Origin: Baffinella frigidus
Lineage: Eukaryota > Cryptophyceae > Cryptomonadales > Baffinellaceae
Assembly (NCBI GenBank): GCA_026770585.1
Contig: MU647081.1
Span: forward strand, 11,313 to 22,775
Direction of reading: 5' to 3'
Length of the DNA stretch: 11,463 nt
The notes beneath the pieces are model-generated. The model was not told the origin of the DNA, made no database searches, and saw only the letters and a list, made by a program, of their open reading frames with translations. Below are positions 7,701-11,463 of this stretch, piece after piece; positions within the stretch are counted from its first letter, which is position 1, and each line of letters starts with the position of its first letter. The position numbers were made by a program, and so were the translations under genes.

Positions 7701-10700
7701 CAGAGCTCGGACACGGCCGGGCGGGCGGACGGGCCCGCTTCGGAGAACGCTGACCCGAACTTCGCGGCGGGATACACGGACAAGACCACACGGTGGGCTA
7801 CGGACCTTTCATCAAAAACCAACTTGCCCCGACGCAGACGGCGTTACGTCGTAGACTTGTGTAGTAAATTTCAAATTTACTACACACGTTGACAAACATA
7901 TTGAAATTTACTACACACGTTGACTGAGTTTGTTCGATGCTCCGATGCTAAATCGTGTCAACTAATCAGAGACCCGCTCTACAAATTTGGTCGAGTTACC
8001 CCCATCATTATGGCAGAACGAAACCTTGGTAGTCCACCGAGTTGGTCATGACGTCCAGGAGGACCAGGATTGTTCCGTGAGGCTGAGTTTTGTGATAACA
8101 CGGAGCTCCAGGGATATGTTAACCTCTAGAGGCGGAAGGCCTAGGTTTAAACATTCCTACAGGGTGCTGACGCGACGGGGCTTGGCGCTTCGAACAGGTC
8201 GCGAGCCTCATCAAGGGGCCTGGAATGTACTGTACTGTACTGTACTGTACTGTACTGTACTGTACTGTACTGTACTGTACTGTACTGCGCTGTACTGGCG
8301 GGGTGCGGGATGCGGGATGTACTGAAGGGACCCTGCCCATGCGTGTTAGTGGCGCTCCACTACTAGTGGCGCCACTAACATCAGCCAGCAGTAAACAGAA
8401 AAGCAGGCTTGAAACCACAGACATGTTTACGGACAGAAAGAGAGGACGTGGTGGAGCTGACGGCTTGTTCTCGAATAACTAACACGTGTTAGTTAGTGGC
8501 GCGCCACAAACACTGCCTCCGAGGCCACTCCGAGGCAGAGCGATTGATAATTTATTGCCAAACAACCAGCGACAGCGCCGCACATGCTCGACGCATTGTG
8601 CCACTTACTGTACCCCGTGTCGGCCGCTCATACCAGCATTTTCCGGGTGGATTCTAACTCCACCTCCCAGTCCGAGGCAGAAGAGCGTTCTGCGAGTTTA
8701 TCTCAGAAAACGAGTTCTAAAACTCGGTTTCTTAAGTCAATTCCCCTACAAATTCGTCAACTTATTCTTTACTCTCCGCATAAGTTGACAAATTTATAGG
8801 GGAATTGACTTAAGAAAACGAGTTTTAGAACTCGTTTTCTGAGATAAAAGTGGCGGGTGTGGCAATCTGCTGGCGGCTCCAGCTGGGCAGCAAACCCCAA
8901 ACCCCAAACCCTAAATCCTACACCCCAAACCCCAAACCCCGAAGGCAGCCAGCATTCGAGCTTGACGATTCACGCTGGAATGCTGATTTCGTTGATTTCG
9001 TGTTCATTAAACAGGATTGTCGGTGTCAGCCCGTGCCTTTCCCAAGCTAGGATCGGGTCAGCCTTGCTTCCCAAATAGAGCATTGGGCTCCGCCCGCTGT
9101 GGTTCAAGGGGCCGCCCCCGATGCTGGCTGGCCATGCCTCTGGGGCCTGAGACCCGTCACCTTCTGGGCCCGAACCCTAACACCCAAAACCTAAACCCTT
9201 GAATGTAAACCCTAGACCCTAAACCCTAAACCCTCAACCCTAAACCCTAATTCCTAAACCCTAAACTCTGAACACTAAACCCTCGCCCCTCACCCCGGAA
9301 CGCAACAGGTCGGTTATCACCAGCAAGTTTCACTTTGTCGACCTCGCCGGTCCACTCCCCAAACCCCAAACCCAATAACCGAAAACCTAAACCCTCAACC
9401 CCAAACCCCAAACCCTAGCCCTACATGGCGTCTAACGTATACCCGAGATGACCCTACACTTGATGAGCCATAAACTATAAATCATACACCACAAACCGTC
9501 AACCATAAACCATCAACCACAAACCATAAACCCTCTCCAGCCCAACATTCGAGTTGTTCATCTCCTCCACAAAAACTCGATCTGTTGGCAACGGTGCGGT
9601 ACCACGGTAGGATGGGACCGATGGGGCAAGCGAGGAGCGTTAGTAACGCTCCTGTATTGGGATGGGCCAGGCCCATCCTGGACCAGGAGACAGCTCCGGT
9701 TCTTCAAACAATCCTCACGAACCCTCGCAGGGGCCAGAGCAGGGCAAGGTCCGGAGCATGAGTAACGGTGTGGTGGGGTCAGGTTCGGAGGGGTTTAAGA
9801 AGACGCCTTCGGCCGCCGGGGATCGCATGAAGGAGGGCATCAACATCAACACGGGCCTCCTTGTCCTCGGTGCCTCCCCCCCCCCCCTTCAGCCTGTCGA
9901 TCTTTTTCAACGTTCTGCCCTGAACCCCACACCCGAAAAGGCGGCAGGGTTTGCTGCCGCCAGTGTGGGTAGAGCGGGGGAGAAGAGAGAGATGACAAAC
10001 TGTGGAGAGAGAGATGACAAAGATGTTGTCATGACAAAGATGACAACAAACTGTGGAGAGAGAGATGACGAGAGAGATGACAAACTGTGGAGAGAGAGAT
10101 GAAGAGAGAGATGACAAACTGTGGAGAGATGACAAACAGTTGCGCACGTGGCAGCGGGGTGCGAGAGTACGTACCTGGAGATAAGCACGGGGTTCTTACT
10201 ACATGCTGACATGCTGACATGCTGACATGCTCGACGGTGTGGGGCCGATAAATAGGTCCATAACCTGATACCGGGGGCCTAAACCCTAAACCCTAAACCC
10301 TAAACCCTAAACCCTAAACCCTAAACCCTAAACCCTAATCCCTAATCCGGGTGAGAGCAGGACAAGTGATCAGCGCGCTGGGGGACGTCACGCTCAAGAG
10401 TGTTTTACCTCCCTACCGCGACTCCAAGCTCACGCGCCTTCTCCAGGTCACCCCTAAACCTCAAACCTCAAACCTCAAACCTCAAACCCCAAACCCCACC
10501 AACCCTACACCCCAACCCCACAACGCCACACCCTACACCCTGACCGCCAAATCAAACCCCCTGAACAAACCCCTCCAAACCTTACGCCCTAAACGGTGAC
10601 GCTGACATTTGATGGGCAGGATTCGATCGGCGGCAACTCCAAGACGTTGATGATAGTCACCATCTCGCCTGCGGACCAGCACGTCGCCGAGAGCTTGAAT

Positions 10701-11310
10701 GCCCTCAGGTGCCACCCTAAACCCTAAACCCTAGACCCCAAACTGTAGACCCTACACGCCCAAACCCTAAAACCTGAAACCTAAAACCTAAAACCTAAAA
10801 CCTAAACCATACACAAATTGCGCCCCCGCCCCCGCCCTCACCAGAACACTCGTCCTGCTCTGAGACCCATGCCCCTCCGTCCGCATCGAATATCTCGTTT
10901 CGTGTGCGGCTATCCGAGCCACCGCGCAAGGTCCTTTGGGGGGGTAATTCCTGTCCGGCATTTGAGCCGGCGTCCGGTATTTGGGCCGGCGAGCTTTTGG
11001 AAAATTGACTCGTGAAATAGACCTGTGCAACTTGACTTTTGAAATACCCCCCTCCCAAGAATCCTGGGTGGGGTGTCTTGAAGGCACATCTCAGAGCTGC
11101 CAAACCGCAAACCTTGAAACACGAAACATGAAACCTGATCCCTAAACCTTAAACCCTGAACCCTAAACCCTAAACCCCCGAACCCCCGAACCCTAAACCC
11201 CTAAACCTTAAACCCTGGTCCCTAAACCCTAAACCCTAAACCCTACACCCTACACCCCACACCCCAAACCGTAAGTCAGATACGCGAACCGAGCGTGCAA
11301 CATCAAGAAC
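1646..11310 (+). CDS. Kinesin motor protein, kinesin-4-like, motor domain in at least 15 exons (3' partial)
   Basis: ATP-driven microtubule motor. Joining the exons listed below gives 370 residues counted from base 2043, the normal size of a kinesin motor domain. Markers in order: [10 protein letters not shown] (residues 1-10, strand beta-1), FTFDQAYD after residue 37, [10 protein letters not shown] and Walker A GHTGSGKT (77-84), [26 protein letters not shown], Switch I NSVSSRSH (213-220), [11 protein letters not shown] with Switch II (to 275), [44 protein letters not shown], and [11 protein letters not shown] at the neck (360-370). [27 protein letters not shown] and [10 protein letters not shown] favour kinesin-4 (KIF4/FRA1), a family of chromosome-arm or cell-wall/ciliary motors. 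Intron phases match at every junction and there are no stops or frameshifts, so the gene looks intact. The stalk and tail are beyond the window. The first exon and one mini-exon are tentative. Confidence 0.93.
2043..2087 (+). CDS. Kinesin exon 1: first motor strand
   Basis: The 45-nt exon encodes [15 protein letters not shown], the invariant N-terminal strand of the kinesin motor (consensus VxVxVRxRP). Acceptor ACGGCAG at 2042, donor GAAG|GTTCGC at 2088, phase 0 to phase 0. The frame stays open upstream of the acceptor (GLSSVPPRQ), so the exon might extend left. Confidence 0.85.
2188..2249 (+). CDS. Kinesin exon 2
   Basis: The 62-nt exon encodes [20 protein letters not shown] plus two bases and ends at the only textbook donor in the gene (GACAA|GTAAGC). 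It corresponds to the segment between beta-1 and the FTFD strand of kinesins. The acceptor could be after 2187 (GGGCAG) or 2190 (AGAAG); both keep the frame and differ by one Lys. Confidence 0.8.
2610..2772. mobile_element. 163-bp inverted-repeat element with AATAG duplication
   Basis: The ends are imperfect inverted repeats (CCTAGCTCTGTTTCACT at left; the right end reads CCTAGCTCTGCTCCACT on the other strand). It is flanked on both sides by AATAG (2605-2609 and 2773-2777), a likely 5-bp target site duplication. Inside, near the right end, lies a perfect 11-bp hairpin (CGGGCTCGACA, 2726-2750, 3-nt loop). No coding capacity is present, so it looks like a MITE. Confidence 0.65.
2877..2960 (+). 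repeat. TTGATTTCG x4 plus dispersed repeat, copy 1
   Basis: Four exact TTGATTTCG units (2877-2912) are followed by a sequence through ATTAAACAGGATTGTCGG and GTGTCAGCCC. That sequence recurs at 8983-9050 with only two TTGATTTCG-like units. The two copies lie in different introns of the same gene. Confidence 0.8.
2978..3127. mobile_element. MITE family A, copy 1 (150 bp)
   Basis: Near-palindrome with termini TTATCTCAG / CTGAGATAA, inner arms AAGTCAAC / TTGACTTAAG and a GCGCAGAGAAAAGAA centre. It is flanked by ACTT on both sides (2974-2977, 3128-3131), a 4-bp target duplication. Two more copies of exactly 150 bp lie at 6051 and 8698. Non-coding. Confidence 0.85.
3529..3604 (+). CDS. Kinesin exon 3: FTFD strand
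   Basis: The first base completes Lys from exon 2. The exon then encodes [14 protein letters not shown] and [11 protein letters not shown], matching the kinesin segment FxFDxVF...Q...vY...v..lV. Acceptor GCACCAG, donor GAGCTG|GTGACG, ending in phase 0. Confidence 0.92.
3605..3724 (+). repeat. Kinesin intron 3: degenerate CCCTAAA/CCCTGAA array
   Basis: Most of this 120-nt intron is made of telomere-like variants (CCCTAAACCCTGAACC, TCCTAAACCCGAAACC). It ends CCCCCCAAAAG at the acceptor, with no pyrimidine tract other than the C run. Confidence 0.75.
3725..3804 (+). CDS. Kinesin exon 4: P-loop
   Basis: Encodes [20 protein letters not shown] followed by GKTFTA. This is the nucleotide-binding P-loop with Walker A GHTGSGKT; the family norm is GQTGSGKT, and His is a known tolerated variation only by inference here. 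The donor GCGGG|GTTCTC leaves two bases (GG), which join to exon 5. Confidence 0.95.
3805..4089 (+). repeat. Kinesin intron 4: 285 nt, stop-free, with 19-bp tandem repeat
   Basis: About 3955-4075 carries imperfect copies of ACTCAAAGCAAACCCCCAA. The intron length is a multiple of three, and the exon 4 frame continues through it without a stop into exon 5. Retention would therefore insert 95 Thr/Lys/Pro/Asn-rich residues right after the P-loop. The donor GTTCTC is weak. Confidence 0.75.
4090..4165 (+). CDS. Kinesin exon 5
   Basis: The first base completes Gly. The exon then encodes [20 protein letters not shown] and QIFEE, matching the motor helix signature GIIPRAI..iF. Acceptor AACGCAG, donor GAAGAG|GTTCCT, ending in phase 0. 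Confidence 0.93.
4416..4439 (+). CDS. Kinesin candidate mini-exon 6
   Basis: Kinesin-4 proteins have about 14 residues between the iF of GIIPRAI..iF and VSFIEIYNE. Exons 5 and 7 alone leave only four (EE and IL), so a phase 0-0 exon of about 8-10 codons is expected. This segment (acceptor CTCCAG at 4415; EKGTSVIR; donor GTGGTG at 4440 or GTGGAC at 4443) fits in phase and length. There is no sequence identity to confirm it. Confidence 0.4.
4502..4601. mobile_element. MITE family B, copy 1 (100 bp)
   Basis: Terminal inverted repeats TCCCTTAAGTGACCA / TGGCCACTTAAGGGA. TA is present on the left and CA on the right, probably a mutated TA duplication. The right half (GGTCCTAGGGCCCTACGG through TAGGGCGTA) is shared almost exactly with copy 2 at 6263. 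Non-coding. Confidence 0.8.
4674..4837. mobile_element. 164-bp inverted-repeat element
   Basis: 23-bp terminal inverted repeats carrying AAGCTTACGTTAACGGA (left 4674-4696, right 4815-4837, two mismatches). The interior is AT-rich, with a CCCCTTAAGGGG palindrome beside the right arm. No clear target duplication; non-coding. Confidence 0.65.
5078..5197 (-). mobile_element. 120-bp insertion carrying a TTTAGGG-like array
   Basis: Flanked by CCGAG on both sides (5073-5077 and 5198-5202). The uninterrupted flanking sequence exists as a diverged copy at 5379-5444, with a single CCGAG and no insert. The insert has about 78 bp of TTTAGGG-like repeats (opposite to the kinesin sense strand) and about 40 bp of GC-rich unique sequence. 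On the minus strand the junction between them reads CTCTG|GTAAAC, like the START-like gene donor. Confidence 0.6.
5379..5444. repeat. Second copy of the insertion site, without insert
   Basis: Bases 5379-5400 match 5056-5077 exactly (22 bp). Bases 5396 to about 5444 match 5198-5244 with a few mismatches (both contain TTCCCGGGAACTT and TTCTTCTTATTGA). This is an internal duplication that preserves the pre-insertion state. Confidence 0.75.
5585..5736. mobile_element. Inverted-repeat element just before exon 7
   Basis: Termini GAGTATTTGAATCAAATACG / the right end reads GAGTATTTGACTCAGATACG on the other strand. Inner arms carry TTGGCAACGAAA and AGTAAATTT. The right arm has a duplicated unit of about 21 bp (TTTCGTTGCCAAGTATC occurs twice). 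It ends 11 bp before the exon 7 acceptor AG. Confidence 0.7.
5748..5921 (+). CDS. Kinesin exon 7: FIEIYNEE and repeat insertion
   Basis: The 174-nt exon, the longest, encodes [20 protein letters not shown], the conserved motor strand/helix. It continues through three 8-residue repeats beginning NGSKG, then [15 protein letters not shown]. The DNA repeat has an exact 24-bp period (starts 5817, 5841, 5865). Acceptor CGGTTAG, donor ATCCAG|GTTGCG, phase 0 to 0. In most kinesins this loop is short, so the repeat is a lineage-specific expansion (inference). Confidence 0.93.
6051..6200. mobile_element. MITE family A, copy 2 (150 bp)
   Basis: Same termini and internal arms as the copy at 2978, and nearly identical to it. 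Flanked by GATT on both sides (6047-6050, 6201-6204). Confidence 0.88.
6201..6371 (+). pseudogene. Decayed duplicate of the start of kinesin exon 8
   Basis: GATTGTCGCATG, an acceptor-like CGCACAG and then GCGGTCGGGATCATTGAAGC ([11 protein letters not shown]) parallel the sequence at 6690-6755, including its intron end. The copy is cut after GGGGTA by MITE B (6263-6362), resumes as CCGAGCA, and is cut again at 6372 by another palindrome. The exon remainder and its donor are missing, so it cannot serve as exon 8. Confidence 0.75.
6263..6362. mobile_element. MITE family B, copy 2 (100 bp)
   Basis: Perfect 15-bp inverted ends TCCCTTAAGTGACCA, flanked by TA on both sides (6261-6262, 6363-6364), as in Tc1/mariner-type insertions. 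Inserted inside the exon 8 duplicate. Confidence 0.85.
6372..6559. mobile_element. 188-bp inverted-repeat element
   Basis: Ends GAAATAACGC / GCGTTATTTC, with paired inner blocks ATGCCC / GGGCAT, TGGAGTGCGG / CCGCACTCCA and AAGAAGTTGCCA / TGGCAACTTCTT. TTGCCAAGCTGTTT is repeated directly in the centre. No clear target duplication. Confidence 0.7.
6581..6638. repeat. Short palindrome AAAATTACTACACA
   Basis: 14-bp perfect inverted repeats (6581-6594 and 6625-6638) around a 30-bp loop. The arm sequence also occurs near 5625, and as a relative (TTTACTACACA) at 7876-7886. Confidence 0.7.
6719..6798 (+). CDS. Kinesin exon 8
   Basis: Encodes [20 protein letters not shown] then RGSVCR plus two bases. 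It corresponds to the motor segment V.GlxE..V.....m..cLe.G...R before Switch I. Acceptor CACGTAAG, donor CCGCAG|GTCCCC, ending in phase 2. Confidence 0.9.
6826..6936. mobile_element. 111-bp inverted-repeat element in intron 8
   Basis: Ends CTCTGCCTGAATAAAACTGG / the right end reads CTCTGCCTGAGTAAAACCGG on the other strand, with further pairing through CCATAAAAT. No clear duplication flanks it. Confidence 0.6.
7019..7088 (+). repeat. GT microsatellite
   Basis: A (TG)n run with CG and AAAG interruptions in intron 8, about 45-115 bp upstream of the Switch I mini-exon. Confidence 0.9.
7133..7168 (+). CDS. Kinesin exon 9: Switch I micro-exon
   Basis: A 36-nt exon. T completes Ser, then [11 protein letters not shown] and two bases of Arg. 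With exon 10 it forms the Switch I core NSVSSRSH. Acceptor CGAGCAG, donor TCGCG|GTGACC. Confidence 0.92.
7169..7324 (+). repeat. Kinesin intron 9: entire intron a CCCTAAA/CCCGAAA array
   Basis: Repeats begin within 7 nt of the donor and run to the acceptor GAAACGCAG. The first part is CCCTAAA-like. Bases 7250-7302 are an almost perfect run of CCCGAAA. Confidence 0.92.
7325..7358 (+). CDS. Kinesin exon 10: Switch I end
   Basis: A 34-nt micro-exon. G completes Arg, then [11 protein letters not shown], the strand following Switch I. Acceptor ACGCAG, donor AAGCAG|GTCCCG, ending in phase 0. Confidence 0.93.
7407..7570 (+). repeat. Telomere-like array in intron 10
   Basis: Degenerate CCCTAAA/CCCTGAA/CCCCAAA units in kinesin sense orientation. 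They fill about half of intron 10 (7359-7703). Confidence 0.85.
7704..7792 (+). CDS. Kinesin exon 11: acidic loop
   Basis: Encodes [20 protein letters not shown] and AAGYTDKTT plus two bases of Arg. It is inferred from phase (0 in, 2 out) and position: it supplies the loop between TVTIKQ and [12 protein letters not shown], which is variable and often charged in kinesins. Without it exons 10 and 12 would not be in frame. Acceptor GTGCGCAG, donor ACACG|GTGGGC. Confidence 0.78.
7858..7924. repeat. TTTACTACACA palindrome plus direct repeat
   Basis: A 29-bp near-perfect palindrome (7858-7886) is followed by a direct repeat. A 21-bp unit starting AAATTTACTACACA occurs at 7873-7893 and 7904-7924. 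Related to the arms at 5585-5736 and 6581-6638. Confidence 0.75.
8226..8285 (+). repeat. Pentanucleotide array (TGTAC)12
   Basis: Twelve perfect TGTAC units, then TGCGC and one more TGTAC. Each unit contains the palindrome GTAC. Located in intron 11. Confidence 0.97.
8344..8510. repeat. TGTTAGTGGCGC inverted-repeat cluster
   Basis: TGTTAGTGGCGC (8344-8355) and GCGCCACTAACA (8369-8380) form a tight hairpin. A related TTAGTTAGTGGCGCGCCAC lies near 8489-8507. This may be the remains of a palindromic element; the boundaries are uncertain. Confidence 0.5.
8698..8847. mobile_element. MITE family A, copy 3 (150 bp)
   Basis: Same length and termini as the copies at 2978 and 6051, but more diverged, with a cleaner inner palindrome (CTTAAGTCAATTCCCC / GGGGAATTGACTTAAG). 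Flanks GAGT / AAGT look like a 4-bp duplication with one change. Confidence 0.85.
8889..8943 (+). repeat. Short telomere-like array in intron 11
   Basis: CAAACCC/CCCTAAA variants in kinesin sense orientation. Confidence 0.8.
8983..9050 (+). repeat. TTGATTTCG dispersed repeat, copy 2
   Basis: CTGATTTCG and TTGATTTCG are followed by the same downstream block as copy 1 (ATTAAACAGGATTGTCGG, GTGTCAGCCC, CCAAGC). Confidence 0.8.
9173..9300 (+). repeat. Telomere-like array before exon 12
   Basis: CCCTAAA and variants in sense orientation, running up to the exon 12 acceptor region. Confidence 0.9.
9309..9349 (+). CDS. Kinesin exon 12: VDLAG strand
   Basis: G completes Arg, then [13 protein letters not shown] and one base of Gly. 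This is the strand leading into Switch II. Acceptor GCAACAG, donor GCCG|GTCCAC, ending in phase 1. Confidence 0.95.
9350..9782 (+). repeat. Kinesin intron 12 with telomere-like arrays
   Basis: CCCCAAA/CCCTAAA repeats begin within 10 nt of the donor (to about 9424). Looser CCATAAA/CCATCAA repeats follow at 9467-9535. Bases 9536-9782 show no recognised feature. Confidence 0.8.
9783..9869 (+). CDS. Kinesin exon 13: Switch II and alpha-4 region
   Basis: GT completes Gly, then [20 protein letters not shown] and INTGLLVL plus one base. With exon 12 it gives DLAGSE (Switch II) followed by the conserved [15 protein letters not shown] helix. The usual Arg of SER is replaced by Gly. Acceptor GGGTCAG, donor CTCG|GTGCCT. 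Confidence 0.95.
9990..10140 (+). repeat. GATGACAAACTGTGGAGAGA tandem repeat
   Basis: About five imperfect, variably spaced copies of a unit of about 20-25 bp, rich in GAGA, within intron 13 (9870-10360). Confidence 0.85.
10201..10232 (+). repeat. CATGCTGA tandem repeat
   Basis: Four copies of ACATGCTG in intron 13. Confidence 0.9.
10278..10348 (+). repeat. Perfect Arabidopsis-type telomere repeat (CCCTAAA)n in intron 13
   Basis: About eight perfect CCCTAAA units are followed by CCCTAATCCCTAATCC, ending 12 bp before the exon 14 acceptor. It is an interstitial array, because coding exons continue on both sides. Confidence 0.95.
10361..10446 (+). CDS. Kinesin exon 14: [11 protein letters not shown]
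   Basis: GA completes Gly, then [20 protein letters not shown] and SKLTRLLQ. These are the kinesin signatures nVIsALgd and [13 protein letters not shown], part of the microtubule-binding face. Acceptor AGAGCAG, donor CTCCAG|GTCACC, ending in phase 0. Confidence 0.96.
10447..10619 (+). repeat. Kinesin intron 14, mostly CCTCAAA/CCCTAAA-like repeats
   Basis: Repeats begin immediately after the donor (GTCACCCCTAAACC) and run to about 10590. The acceptor is TGGGCAG. Confidence 0.88.
10620..10708 (+). CDS. Kinesin exon 15
   Basis: Encodes [20 protein letters not shown] then HVAESLNAL plus two bases of Arg. This is the conserved [12 protein letters not shown]..isPad....etlntLr segment near the motor C-terminus. 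Donor CTCAG|GTGCCA. Confidence 0.96.
10709..11279 (+). repeat. Kinesin intron 15: telomere-like arrays at both ends
   Basis: CCCTAAA-like units fill 10713-10808 and about 11101-11270. The middle (10809-11100) is non-repetitive with nothing recognised. The acceptor AGTCAG follows a GTAAG. Confidence 0.85.
11280..11310 (+). CDS. Kinesin exon 16: neck start, 3' end unresolved
   Basis: A completes Arg, then [10 protein letters not shown], the end of the motor and start of the neck (kinesin-4 consensus YANRARNIKN). No GT occurs between here and the window end. The frame would continue as GSTSTLTPNPQP to TGA at 11347, inside the tandem repeat. The true 3' boundary may use a non-GT donor (for example GC at 11312) or be misassembled. 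Confidence 0.85.
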
Positions 11311-11314
11311 GGCT

Positions 11315-11463
11315 CAACCTCAACCCTTACTCCCAACCCTCAACCCTGACTCCCAACCCTCAACCCTTACTCCCAACCCTCAACCCTGACTCCCAACCCT
11401 CAACCCTGACTCCCAACCCTCAACCCTGACTCCCAACCCTCAACCCTGACTCCCAACCCTCAA
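11315..11463 (+). repeat. 20-bp tandem repeat at the window end
   Basis: Unit CAACCCTCAACCCTGACTCC with T/G variation (CCCTTAC or CCCTGAC). About 7.5 copies, the first one base short. The array starts 5 bp after the last recognisable kinesin codon and runs off the window. Confidence 0.95.

Larger units (their letters stand above)
7793..9308 (+). other. Kinesin intron 11 (1516 nt), element-rich
   Basis: Contains a TTTACTACACA repeat (7858), a TGTAC pentanucleotide array (8226), a TGTTAGTGGCGC palindrome cluster (8344), MITE A copy 3 (8698), telomere-like arrays (8889 and 9173) and the second TTGATTTCG repeat (8983). Bases 7925-8225 and 8511-8693 hold nothing recognised. Confidence 0.75.

Noticed and set aside
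9662-10102. A 146-codon plus-strand frame as an independent gene
   Set aside because: Only its part from 9783 to 9869 is coding (kinesin exon 13). The rest is readthrough into introns and a GAGA-type tandem repeat.
10278-10348. Telomere or chromosome end
   Set aside because: Perfect CCCTAAA units are present, but kinesin exons continue in frame on both sides, so this is an interstitial intronic array.
1646-11310. Kinesin as a pseudogene because of the repeat-filled introns
   Set aside because: All motor motifs are present. Every exon junction supported by homology keeps frame and phase, and there are no stops or frameshifts. Only the 3' edge is unresolved.
11315-11463. CRISPR array
   Set aside because: The 20-bp units are directly adjacent with no spacers; it is a simple satellite.

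Overview
This window is a piece of a GC-rich eukaryotic nuclear genome. It carries spliceosomal introns, no operon-like gene packing, and many arrays related to the Arabidopsis-type telomere repeat (TTTAGGG, seen here mostly as CCCTAAA). The main gene is a kinesin motor protein whose motor domain is scattered over at least 15 small exons. The telomere-type repeat and a plant/alga-like START-type gene suggest a microalga, possibly a green (prasinophyte-type) alga. That organism call is inference and weak.

Layout. Positions 75-1225, minus strand: the 5' part of a gene whose second exon looks like the start of an SRPBCC (polyketide cyclase/dehydrase, START-like lipid-binding) domain. Its first intron is a telomere-like array, and the rest of the gene lies off the left edge. 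Positions 1226-1645: a divergent, presumably shared promoter region. Positions 1646-11310, plus strand: a kinesin, best matched by eye to the kinesin-4 (KIF4/FRA1) family. Its exons join in a single reading frame with matching intron phases. They give a 370-residue motor domain with P-loop (GHTGSGKT), Switch I (NSVSSRSH), Switch II (DLAGSE) and the neck start ([10 protein letters not shown]). The window ends in a 20-bp tandem repeat just after the neck start, so stalk and tail are not seen.

The introns are the unusual part. Most are made wholly or partly of CCCTAAA-like repeats in the sense orientation, and the same holds for the minus-strand gene. Larger introns are filled with short palindromic elements that look like MITEs. 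These include a 150-bp family with three copies and 4-bp target duplications, a 100-bp family with two copies and TA duplications, and several single elements. One intron has a decayed duplicate of the next exon, hit by several of these elements. Another has a 120-bp telomere-repeat-bearing insertion flanked by a 5-bp duplication, with a related 'empty' copy of the site about 320 bp away. No transposase, reverse transcriptase, rRNA, tRNA or CRISPR was recognised.
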